The translations under genes were made by a program, and so were the position numbers. From contig JAKMXF010000155.1 in NCBI GenBank assembly GCA_024704765.1, forward strand, positions 456,380-520,379: a stretch of DNA of 64,000 nucleotides. Direction: 5' to 3'. Numbering within the stretch: position 1 is the stretch's first letter; every line of letters starts with the position of its first letter. Under the pieces are notes generated by a model. The model did no database searches. It was not told where the DNA came from and saw only the letters and a program-made list of their open reading frames with translations. The stretch comes from Oopsacas minuta. Lineage: Eukaryota; Porifera; Hexactinellida; Lyssacinosida; Leucopsacidae. Shown piece after piece: positions 1-9,482 of the stretch.

Positions 1-415
1 ATCAATAATTACACGTATATATCCTAAATGTAATATCATACAAGTACTACTTAGCTAGATTGAAAACTATTGCGTAAATTCCTACGTTTCATTTTGTTGC
101 CATGGTAATGACATTTTGGATAGGAATACGTTAAAAACATCAATTCTATTAGGTAACTAGTAATTAAATTGAATTCTAGAAAGAAGTATTTCAGCGAAGA
201 ATCACGATAATATACTAAAAATGGGGATATGTTAAAATTATTGTAGCCAGAATTTTTTTGATTTCATAAATTTTTGTATAATCTGTAAAAAAAATTTTAA
301 TGGTAGGAAAATTTTTTGGAGCGTATATTCGGATTCTTCATAAAATTCTGTATAAGAAAGTGAAAAAATCTCAACGACCTCATTTTTTTGCCATAATGTT
401 TTTCAGTTACCCGTG

Positions 416-1208
416 AGCACAGTAACTGGGTAAGTTTCGCACTGTAAATGTATTACCAATACAGATGAATAATGGATCCAAGCATATCCACAACTTGTCT
501 ACTTGATAATTTGTTATTATTGCGTTATAGCCTCTTATGAACTATTTTGACCATATTTCGATCCAAATTTTGCACGTTTTCAAATGATGAATCTTCTATC
601 ATAGAATTCTGGTTGCGTGTAAGTGGTTCGAAATTGTTGGAATGTTAATGAAATTTTGACACATTTCTCCGCTGCTATTCAAATGTATTTTAATCGATTA
701 CAGCAATATCTGGTAAAAATTTGATTATGAATGTCTACTTTTGATACTAAGTTAGTCTCTCACCAATATTATGTTAATACGTCATATACCAGTAATGATT
801 AATGAATTTTCCAAGTTTCTTCATAACTTATTATCGGTTAGATTTTGCTATCGAAACTGTACCCTTTTTGGATATAAGTCGCCTATTGTTGGGAAATTAG
901 TGTCATATTTAGAGATCTATAGTCAATTATTTATCACGAATGAGGAATGTGTCAAAATCTCATTAATATTTCACCAATTTTTTGGAACACTTACACGCCA
1001 CCACAATTCCATGTACTATCGAAGATTCATCATTTCTTAACGTGCGAAAGTTTTTGCTCGAAATATTGCCAAAATATTCCATAATAGGGTCTTTCCTAAT
1101 CAAATAATGACTAATCATCAATTTCACAAGATATGCGCATGCCTCGTTACCGTTTTCATATGTATTGGTAATGCATTCACAGTGTGAAACTTAGTCAATT
1201 ACTGTGCT
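416..1208. repeat. Old foldback (inverted-repeat) element
   Basis: The left arm, about 416-672, begins AGCACAGTAACTGGGTAAG. It reappears as reverse complement at about 937-1208, whose complement reads AGCACAGTAATTGACTAAG. Both arms then carry matching blocks such as ATTACCAATACA, AATGATGAATCTTC and ATTTTGACACATT in the same order. I judge identity at roughly 70-75 per cent with small indels, around a spacer of about 260 bp. No clear target duplication or transposase is visible. It fits an old non-autonomous foldback MITE. The small open frame inside it (771-1040) is not gene-like. Confidence 0.7.
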
Positions 1209-2471
1209 AACTACCAAGTACCTCAATGATGTAGTTATCCTTGCGAAAACCAGACCATCCATGGTCAAAAGGAAATTGGGCCAGTTTTGAGTTATCCTAG
1301 TTTATGTAAACACCAATGTGATATATATATATCACTGTGATCTATATTCCTTAATCTCGATTGTTGTGTGTAAGTGTATGTGTGTTTGTTTGTTTGTCCA
1401 TTGTCAAGGAAGGATTTTCGTTTTGCAATTTTGAAATTGTCGCATTACTATGCATTTCTTGTGTTCATCAAGGAAGTAAATAGAATTCAATAAAACGGCT
1501 ACCTATGCGTAACAAAGTTCACTGAATCCATATTTTGCATTTTCAGGTTTCTCATATTTTAATTTATTGTTCTTTTTATGGACATACAGTAAACATGTTT
1601 CAAAATTGTGTGCTAGCAACATGCTTTCAATGGTCATACGAGTATGCTGAGTCCGAATATGGTATTGTGAACAACATATAGTAGTTATTTGTTACCTTTA
1701 TGTACACAAAGTAAACAAATTTTAAAATTGTCAAAAAACATGAATTCAATGATTATACGAGTATGCTGATTCCAAATAAGGTATTGTACCATATATTTTA
1801 TATGTATACAAATGTCAAATTATTTATAGATTCATACTTTCAACGTATAAATCTACTAATCCCGGATAGATATTCAATCCTATCTATGCCTATGGAGTTG
1901 AAAAGTGAATCCTTAAAATAAAGATGTCGAGGGGTTATGAATTCGCAGATGACTACCACTCTTTTGTGGTACAAACAAAGATTGATATTTTTTCTAAGCT
2001 ATTTATCATTTCTCAATTACAAAGCATGTGACAATGTTCTTTTGCATATAATATGGATTTTGTAGGAATCAATAGCTTTCAACATTCAACATGTGGGCCC
2101 ATAATATCTACTCGCGCCACAAATTGTACCATGCCCTTCAGCCAGCTACCTCCTTATAATTCATAAAAATGGGAAAATGATATAAAAAAATTTTTCAGTT
2201 TGCTTATGGCACAAGCACAAAATGTGTAACACTCCCTTCTACAGAATTTTTCTATACCAAGTACAAATTCTAGGCCAGATTCGCTTGCTATCACTGTACT
2301 GTATTGCATATTCTGTTGATGTGTAGGCCTTCTTTTGTGTTCCAAAAAAACGCAGCATGACGGGATAACTTTACGCAGAAGTATGCTTAACTAAGTTCGG
2401 TATTCACTATTATGGCAAAAGTCCTATCGGGAGGACAAAGGGATTAGATTAATGCATAATACAAAGCCAAG
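1209..2471. other. Non-coding, AT-rich; holds a diverged tandem repeat
   Basis: No gene seen. The stretch includes a short AT/GT-rich run near 1320-1395 and the two-copy repeat at 1578-1790. Open frames are short and lack domain similarity. Confidence 0.5.
1578..1790. repeat. Two diverged direct repeats, period about 122 bp
   Basis: The unit at 1578-1670 and the unit at 1700-1790 share AGTAAACA, AAAATTGT, TCAATG, then ATACGAGTATGCTGA and GGTATTGT in the same order. The conserved ACGAGTATGCTGA core makes chance unlikely. A single related fragment (GAGTATGCTGATTC) occurs near 36102. It is probably an ancient dispersed or tandem repeat. Confidence 0.55.
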
Positions 2472-2745
2472 ATTGTTGGTGACATGCTAAGTGCGTTTGG
2501 AATGGTGAAGTTGTCACATCCTCCATATAGTCCAGTACTATCACCATGTAACTTTTGGCTGCTTTGCCTTATCAAAAAGCACTTGGCAGGAAGGGTCTTC
2601 GATACCCTGTTGTCATTAGAGTATCTGCTCTATTTGATCCTGAAATCTGTACCCCAAGAATAGTTCAAAAAAGACATTTCAACTTTGGGTAGAAATGTTA
2701 AAGTATGTTCTAGATAAAGGAGATTATTTCGAGTACACTATGCAT
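2472..2745 (+). pseudogene. mariner transposase, C-terminal relic
   Basis: One frame reads a mariner-type C-terminus: HPPYSPVLSPCNFWLL followed by a KKHLAGRVF-like stretch. This corresponds to the DD34D mariner block PPYSPDLAPCDFWLF and the following lysine-rich segment. The third catalytic Asp is Asn (codon AAC) and the SPDL Asp is Val. In-frame stops follow within about 50 codons. No N-terminal domain, first or second catalytic residue, or terminal repeat was found nearby. It is a long-dead fragment. Confidence 0.7.
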
Positions 2746-2825
2746 TAATATATAAGTAAATTGTGCATGCTGATTTTAGCATAGTGCCTGGAACCTATTA
2801 TACGCCCCAACTATAGTCGATATCA

Positions 2826-3060
2826 CCTTAATAAGATTATTAGATTGAATTCAGGTTCAGAGGTTAATTTCCGCTAGTTTTGATTTACAACATGACCATA
2901 TTTTGAATTTTGATCACTGGAATGTTGTTACATTCAAAAGATTCCTTTCTTATAATTTTTCCCAATCAACCTTAATACACCTACTTTTGTTGCACTGGGC
3001 ACTCTAAGACTTAGTTTTGACTATTCAAAACTTTATTTATTTATCTTATATTTTATTAAC
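2826..3060 (+). repeat. Left inverted repeat of element A
   Basis: Partner of 7555-7716 in reverse orientation. The strongest shared block is GGGCACTCTAAGACT, with TTGAATTCAG and TCAGAGGTNAATTTCC upstream. The arms have diverged by substitutions and indels, and the left copy carries about 60 bp near 2885-2950 that the right copy lacks. Confidence 0.6.
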
Positions 3061-3184
3061 TGGATTTGGTTTTAACTTAGCTAATTCTATTTCAAATACT
3101 CTTTCATTCAGTTATTCGGGCATTCTCCTTCACACCGGTATATAGCCGTGCATTGCAGTGTAGCAATTTACATTTAGACTAATT

Positions 3185-3781
3185 TCAGCACCATTTCTGG
3201 CAGGCACAAGAAATCAACTCATTGCAGATCTTGGATGCTTCCGCAAGTGTAGTCCGAAGTTGTTCGTATAGTTGTTCTTCAGTCTTGGATCAACCCCAGC
3301 TCTTTGGAGCAGGAAGTACAGGCTCTTGGATATTATCTTGACCTCAGACATGACCATTCTGTTAAACAACTCTCTTGACATACTGCTATAAGGCAGCATA
3401 TGTTGGAGGAATTCTTTGCACATAAGTTGTCTTCGCAAAATGTTTTTCTCCGGCTGTCGACGGTACGAAGAAATATCCGGTGATGGCGATGTTTACAGCA
3501 TATGCTACATGTAAGTCGCAACTGTCTGCTTCTTCGTGACTACATGGAACAAGTAGGTGTGTTTGCTGTGGGGGTATACAAATAACCCGATTTCTTTCAA
3601 TCATTACAGTTTCTTTGCCTTCATGGGCAAATGTCCGAATGAGCGTTTTTGAGAGGTTGTCGGCGCACCACATTTCCTCGTTTTCCCTGGCTGTTTCGTT
3701 CAAGTACCAACTACATAGCTATCCTATACCAAATCTACACTGGACAAGTGCTGAAGTTGTCCTGAGACGTATGAGATATAC
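3185..3781 (-). pseudogene. HEEAD-family multicopy protein, C-terminal part
   Basis: Read on the minus strand across several frames. A basic stretch RNSQGKRGNVVRR comes first, then CSHEEADSCDLHVAYAV and a scrap reading RTVDS. Next come IPPTYAAL, QYVKRV, VLPAPKSWG and finally TTLAEASKICNELISCAC ending in CQKWC. I recognise this order from a widespread, uncharacterised invertebrate protein whose usual motifs are HEEADTR, RTVDTD, IPPT..ALL.H.KRA.YQ and a Cys-rich LPEAS..C.EL..C.C..GC end. Frameshifts and stops interrupt it. The N-terminal part lies beyond element B at 6898-7490. The function is unknown to me. Its repetition between inverted termini suggests a mobile gene. Confidence 0.65.
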
Positions 3782-4135
3782 ACTAGGCCGGATCGAGAAA
3801 AGTATAAATCATCGGTTCAACTTCCACCTAAGGGAAAAGTTGCCTCTGCTATTTTCTAGGAAAATGCGAGACTTAAATTTGAAAATATTTCGGTTTGACC
3901 CTTGCAGTTTTATATTTTTTCTGTGTCACTTTCGTAAAATTGATTGTATATTGTCCGAATTTCAAATTCCTTTGACTTAGCCCCTTTATATATATATTAT
4001 TTGGTATTAGTAAGTCGCATATTTGCTATTGAATGGTGTATTAATTGAATTTCTATGTCCAGGTATACTCAAGTTATTAAGATTTTTTTGCATATTCTAT
4101 CATCCCCTAATAAGATTTCCCACCCCCTTTTTTCC
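3782..4135 (+). repeat. Left terminal inverted repeat of element B
   Basis: Matches the reverse complement of 6545-6897 along its whole length with only scattered changes, for example ATCATCGG against ATCGTCGG. Because of this arm, the same small open frame beginning KMRDLNLKIFRFDP appears on opposite strands at both ends. That frame is a by-product of the repeat, not a gene. Confidence 0.85.
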
Positions 4136-4390
4136 AATTATTTGAAAATTCTATGTACTTAGTTAAACTAGCTATATCCTCACCAAACTTAGTATAATTC
4201 TGTATCCAGATCCAAATTCATCATTAGATTACCACAAAGAAATTAACAACCTTCCTAATCTCTTGTTCTTAACTTAGTTACCATTTATCTAGCATGGAAT
4301 TTATGGTCAATTATAGTATCTATATCAATGCTCGATCAAATCATTCATATTATTGAGTGATTATATTCCTAAAATGTATTTATTTTTGAA

Positions 4391-6474
4391 ATGGCAGAAA
4401 ACACGCGTAGTAAAATATTTCATCCTATTTTTGGCTATCCAGGACCCATTCCAGAAAATCAACTAGAGATGATATAGGGAAATAATTAACTGAAGTATTA
4501 GTGCGTATCTATAATTTGGCTTCCATACCCACTATATCAGAGCTCAAAATAAAACAGTACATCATTTCCGATATTATTGAGAGAGCTAAATACTACGGAA
4601 AAAGTAACCAAAACAAGCAGCAACCTGACCGTATACAGCCTATTATTTCCGAATTCACTGTCTTGTTCGATGTCTCAAGTTACAAATGCCTAGTACAGGA
4701 AGGCAAATGTTTTTGCTCTCTCGGTAAAAAGATACCACGCCGTGAGTGGCCATTTCTCTTTGATCAGCGAAACGCTCAAAAATTATTTATATCCAGCTTG
4801 GATTGCACGACAACCTCTAAAAATATTGTTAAACAAAAAAGAAAAGAGGCACAATATGAAAGAGAAGAAAGGGAAATGAAGAGATTACATGCAGTTCAAC
4901 CTTCGCAAGAATTTATAGAATGTGACTTTGAAGAGTTTGAATCTTTTGACTCAAGCACATCTAATACTCACAAGTATGCATGTAATCATAATCAATTACG
5001 AAATTTAGTCATAATGTGTGATAGATATCAAATTAGCAATCGGGCAGGCGCAGCTATAGCTAACGCAGTACTGCAGGATTATGGTATTATCACACAGGAA
5101 GAAGATTGGCAAATTATTGATAGAAACAAACTCCGTAGATCTAGATTCTCTGTGAGAAAGGTATTGGCTAATGAGGCTCACGAGACTATCAATGAGATAT
5201 CTGTAATATATTTTGATGGCCGTAAAGATCAAATTGGTGTGCTAGTAGAAAGAAAAATGGACATTTGCATCAGGATACTGCAAATGAAGAACATTATACT
5301 GTCTTATCTGAACCGGGGAATCAGTATGTTGCCCATGTAACAGCAAGTTCTGGTAAAGCCAAAGATATAGCAAGAGAATTGACTGATCTTTGCAGGGAGC
5401 GTAATTCAAATTTAATGGCGGTTGGAGCTGATGGAGCTCGTGTTAGCACTAGAATCTACAATGAGTGTATATTAGATTACTTGAACTAGAGTTCACAAAA
5501 CCACTCCACTGGTTTTTTTGTCAATTACATGCTGATAAACTTCTATTGAGGCATCTCTTTCAAATAATAGATGGAAATACCAGTGGACTCAATTCTTTTA
5601 AAGGAGTAATTGGTAAAGAACTTAATTGTAATTTTACTTGCAAACCGATTGCAGCATATCATCCTTTATGCGGTAAAACTCAACTTATTGATTGCGATAT
5701 TTTCAAGAATTTAAATAAAGATCAGAAATATCTATATAATATCTGTCATGCAGTTCAGACTGGTATTTGCTCATCTGAACTGGCATCGATGCAACCTGGT
5801 CCTATACATCATGCTAGATGGGCAACACTGGCTAACAGATTACTTAGGTCGTACATTCTACGATGCATCCTACACCTGAATTATCCGAATTGTCAATTTT
5901 ATTGTCAATTATTATGCGCCAGTTTGGTTTGGAATCAAGAGTAACCCGATTTGCACAGATGGGCCTGAAAATGTGTATTTTGCGATATCTTTGCTGCGAG
6001 AGCTATCGGAGTCTGACTAAGAAGTAATTTGCGATGTGATACAGAAAATCTCTTGTTATCGATGCTTGCAGATAATGATGAACAAATTAGACAAAAGGCT
6101 GTGAAGACTATTTTAGATATCCGAATTAACAGTTCATCATTTAGACCGATTGAAATTCGCCCGTTTAATCTTCCTTCAATAAGGTTCACTGCTGAAACAT
6201 ATGTGGATATGATTGATTTGGAGACCTCTTTTATCACAGAACCGCCTTTACAAGATACCTCTCATAAGAAGTACTAATTAATGGTGTATGTGCTCCACTA
6301 GAAATTCCAGCATATCCATGCTATACACAAGCTGTTAAAAGAACTATTCAATTAGTCGCTAAAAGTTCGTGTTCAGTAACAGGAAACGATGCGAGACATG
6401 GATTAATTCTTTCAACTCTAGTATCAAGAGAAAGAATGCCCGCATTTGAGTCAAAGAAAGATTATGCATGTTAA
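4391..6474 (+). pseudogene. Unclassified transposase-like protein of element B
   Basis: ATG at 4391 opens MAENTRSKIFHPIFGYPG. After a broken stretch, an open frame runs 4501-5340 and then continues in shifted frames at about 5256, 5465 and 5860. Motifs in order: ASIPTISE; a Cys-containing FDVSSYKC..GKCFC segment; REWPFLFDQR; VIYFDGRKD (Asp at 5215); AVGADGARV (Asp at 5430); QLHADKLLLRHLF; HARWATLANRLLR; and YPCYTQAVKRTIQLV near the end. I recognise this order from a multicopy uncharacterised protein of arthropods and cnidarians. The D, D, then H/RW layout resembles hAT-like RNase H transposases, but that is inference. At least four frameshifts and a stop show that it is dead. Confidence 0.7.
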
Positions 6475-6544
6475 ATATACTTGATATAACATAATTGGAT
6501 CATATACTACGATAGATAATAAAGCTAGTAATTTTCAGATAATA

Positions 6545-6897
6545 GGAAAAAGGGGGGTGGTTGATATTATTAGGGGATGATAGAATATGCAAAAAAAATC
6601 TGGATAACTTGAGTATCCTTGGACATAGAAATTCGATTAATACACCATTCAATAGCAAATATGCGACTTACTATTACCAAATAACATATATAAAGGGGCC
6701 AAGTCAAAGGAATTTGAAATTCGGACAATATACAATCAATTTTGCGAAAGTGACACAGAAAAAATATAAAACTGCAAGGGTCAAACCGAAATATTTTCAA
6801 ATTTAAGTCTCGCATTTTCCTAGAAAATGGCAAAGGAAACTTTTCCCTTAGGTGGAAGTTGAACCGACGATTTATACTTTCCTCGATCCAGCCTAAT
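6545..6897 (-). repeat. Right terminal inverted repeat of element B
   Basis: Reverse-complement partner of 3782-4135. The outer end reads CTCGATCCAGCCTAAT on the plus strand. Confidence 0.85.
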
Positions 6898-7490
6898 ATA
6901 CAATCCCAGATATTTGATGTTCAATATCTGTAAGTTTTGTATTAACCCTCTTTGCAAGATTGTAAAGATATGATATGCACTTGGCATGGTATTAGGCATC
7001 CAAGGATGCACTTTCCCTTACACGGTGGCCATTTTGATATGCTGATGGATCGTGAAGACTGTCAGTACCAGCTCATTGTCCACAGAAAAAACAAGATGCC
7101 TCACTAGGAAATGCGCATATACTAAAGGACCGCAGTCTATTTCGTTTTGGGGGAAGTTCATTACTATTGATATTTATTGGGGTTACTTCGTTCCTTTTCT
7201 CTGCTCTTTGCAGCATTGTTTTATAATAATTCAGTGACCCCACTTTGCGTTATTGTTAATTGGAGCTGCTTCAACACCTTGTTCTTCATCTATTCTGTTT
7301 AACTGCATTGGGAATTTAACTAATTCGTTAAACTCGACTAAATTTCTGCAAGTGATTTATACCCAATGTCGTGTCGTTTTGAGAGTGTAGGAGAAGTAAG
7401 GTACTCTGGTGTCTGCTTCTGACATATGACACAAAGTTTCCAGTTTGTATTATCTGGATGTGGGAGATCAAGTAGTTGCAAGGGCCAAGA
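6898..7490 (-). pseudogene. HEEAD-family multicopy protein, N-terminal part
   Basis: The minus-strand reading gives DNTNWKLCVICQ, then SKRHDIGYKSLAEI, a Lys/Asn-rich stretch, and SEASCFFCGQ followed by an in-frame stop. After the stop come AGTDSLHDPSAY, VRESASLDA, YHAKCISYLYNLAKRV and HQISGI. Two CxxC-type pairs (CVIC, CFFC) and YHAKC suggest zinc-binding segments. This is the usual N-terminus of the family whose C-terminus lies at 3185-3781. The middle of the protein is missing, so an internal deletion preceded or accompanied the insertion of element B, whose right end abuts at 6897. Confidence 0.65.
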
Positions 7491-7554
7491 GTTTAAAACT
7501 TATTGACATTGCTCTAAAGACTTCTAGCTTCAAATGTGAATACATTAAGAAAAT

Positions 7555-7716
7555 ACTATTATTAGTCGATGTAACAATAAGTCCAAGTTTTGAATCTTTC
7601 TAAACTTAGTCTTAGAGTGCCCAGCGGAGTAATATTGTAAAGTTGTTTATCAAATTGTTGGAAATTTACCTCTGAAACTGAATTCAAATATAACAAGACG
7701 ATCTAACTTAATAAGA
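7555..7716 (-). repeat. Right inverted repeat of element A
   Basis: Inverted partner of 2826-3060. On the plus strand it carries AGTCTTAGAGTGCCC, then ACCTCTGAAACTGAATTC and AACTTAATAAG. Confidence 0.6.
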
Positions 7717-8181
7717 ATAGGATTTGATCGGGGGACAAGTCCTGCGAACACCATCAGACGTGGATACCTCGAGGAGCTGCAATTGCCGAAATAGGCACTC
7801 TTTCTATTTCCTCAATATCAAAAAATGTTTGCACTACATCAAAGTACATTTGTAGGAATTTTGGTGCTTTTATCAAAAAAATGAACAATTGTAAGGGTAT
7901 GCCACTGCACTTTAAATACTTTAATTATATATATATTCTGGGTTTCCCGTATGAATACATCTTAAACAGATTTGAAATTCTGAGAAATGTTGACTTGGGC
8001 ATGCCCAGGCCTGTCTACGTCGATGTTCAGTTCAGGGGGTATAGTACTTTTTGTATCTCTTCCAATGCTCACATATCTTTGGTGAATAGTGAAATCATTT
8101 CCAGAATGTTGTAAGTGTTGTATTACAACATTCAGGATATGATTTATCTTGTGGCCAGAGGAATCAATTCTCTTAAATATA
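7717..8181. other. Non-coding spacer
   Basis: Between the right arm of element A and the DD37D element. No gene or recognisable repeat seen. Confidence 0.5.
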
Positions 8182-9482
8182 CAGGGTTAGGTATAAGTTC
8201 TGCACCAAACTTCTCAAAGTAAATATACCTAGTATTTTCTATCATGCATTTTTTCTATGGGTTGTAGAATATACTTAGAGCATACATACTCAATTTTTTC
8301 ATTCCAAATCTTTTCTAAACAGCGAATTCTTTATGGAGGGCCAAAAATCCAAACGCCCTGCAATTTTGGAATTATATACACAGGGGAAGACAGTCAAAGA
8401 GATAACGAAAGCCCTCTCAGTTACCAAATGGACTGCGTATAGGACGATCCAACGTTTCAACGAGACAGGTGAGACGTCTGACAGACCTAGATCAGGTCGA
8501 CCTCGATCCATACGCACACCATTGTTGAAAAAATCGGTCAGGGAAAAGATCAAATACATTTCCAAGAGAAGCGTCCAGAAAATGGCTAACGAATGCAATT
8601 GCTCTACGCGAACCATGGGAAAGTTAGTTCATGACGATTTAGGACTTGAATCATACAAATTTAGAAAGGCACAGCTATCATCTGATGTCAACAAGAAGAG
8701 GAGGATAGAGAAATGTAAGAAACTTCGTGAGCGGTTCAGAGATGGCAGACACCTTGATATTCTTTTCACAGATGAAAAGTTATTCATCGTTGAATGCAGT
8801 TTCAACAGGCAAAATGATAGAGTTCTCTGCTCCACTTCAAAAGGGATATCTCCAGTTACAACGATAGTTAAACGAACCCAAAAACCTGCTTCTGTTATGG
8901 TCTGGGGCGGGATCACAGCTACTGGTCGGACCCCCCTCGTGTTCATTGATCAAGGTGTCAAAGTCAACACTGAAAAGTATATTCAAGACATATTAGAAGG
9001 CGAATTGGAACCTTGGGGTACCACGCATTTTCAAGGAAGGCATTGGATCTTTCAACAGGACTCAGCTCCTGCTCATAAGTCCAAAGCAACCTAAACCTGT
9101 TAAAGGACCATTTTCCAGAGATAATCTCCCCTATGGAATGGCCAGCTTCATCTCCTGATCTAAATCCGATGGACTTTAGTATTTGGTCAATTCTGGAGAG
9201 CAAAGCTTGCGTTAAACCCCACAAAAGTCTGGAGGCTCCCAGAGCATCATTAGTTCGGGAATGGTATCTAATACCACAGGAAGTGCTGTCTGCCTCCTCA
9301 GAGTGTTTCTATAAACGTCTGAGCTCATGCATTCAGGCAAAGGGCGACATTTTTGAAGGGCTAGTATGGGATATATACAAAACTATGTGAAAACCTTGAT
9401 TCACAATTATTTGCTAAGTTTGCAATACCATTGAATTGAATATACAACGATAACTGAGTTGCAGAACTAATGCCTAACCCTG
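8182..9482. mobile_element. Tc1/mariner element, DD37D (maT-type), copy 1
   Basis: The 1301-bp element is flanked by TA on both sides (8180-8181 and 9483-9484). Its inverted termini begin CAGGGTTAGG and continue to AGTTCTGCA, with about three differences in the first 26 bases. It carries one plus-strand transposase pseudogene occupying most of its length. TA duplication, size and termini are all typical of the Tc1/mariner superfamily. This is the least damaged of the three DD37D copies in the window. Confidence 0.9.
8333..9390 (+). pseudogene. DD37D transposase, nearly complete, one stop and one indel
   Basis: ATG at 8333 starts a paired helix-turn-helix region (AILELYTQGKTVKEITKAL), then the linker SGRPRSIRTP and a second HTH ending about DLGLESYKFRK. 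The catalytic domain follows: LFTDEKLF (first Asp), VMVWGGI, FQQDSAPAHK (second Asp), WPASSPDLNPMDFSIW (third Asp at 9172). Repairing the stop at 9092-9094 and the nearby one-base loss by eye leaves 37 residues between the second and third Asp, the DD37D spacing of the maT group. The frame ends at 9390. Length about 350 residues, normal for the family. It would cut and paste its own element at TA sites, but this copy is inactive. Confidence 0.88.

Larger units (their letters stand above)
3782..6897. mobile_element. Element B: 3.1 kb DNA transposon with about 354-bp inverted repeats
   Basis: The arms at 3782-4135 and 6545-6897 are near-identical inverted copies. Each begins about ACTAGGC or ATTAGGC, then YGGATCGAG, then AAAGTATAAATC. 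They bracket one plus-strand transposase-like pseudogene (4391-6474). The element lies inside the HEEAD-family pseudogene: host coding similarity resumes directly on both sides. A target duplication is not obvious; TATA-like bases flank both ends. I cannot assign a superfamily. The long arms resemble those of foldback-like or P-type elements, but the protein is of a different kind. Confidence 0.75.
2826..7716. mobile_element. Decayed element A with inverted termini, split by element B
   Basis: The sequences at 2826-3060 and 7555-7716 are inverted copies of each other. They share GAATTCAG, TTCAGAGGT, GGGCACTCTAAGACT and ATTCAAAACTT in order, and bracket a minus-strand pseudogene. Its N-terminal part lies at 6898-7490 and its C-terminal part at 3185-3781. 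The interruption is element B (3782-6897), which has its own inverted repeats. I infer that A was a mobile unit carrying the HEEAD-family gene, decayed, and was then hit by B. The exact A termini and target duplication are not clear. Confidence 0.55.

Noticed and set aside
3615-3980. 121-codon plus-strand frame and its 87-codon minus-strand look-alike at 6570-6833.
   Set aside because: Both arise from the inverted arms of element B; they are not independent genes.
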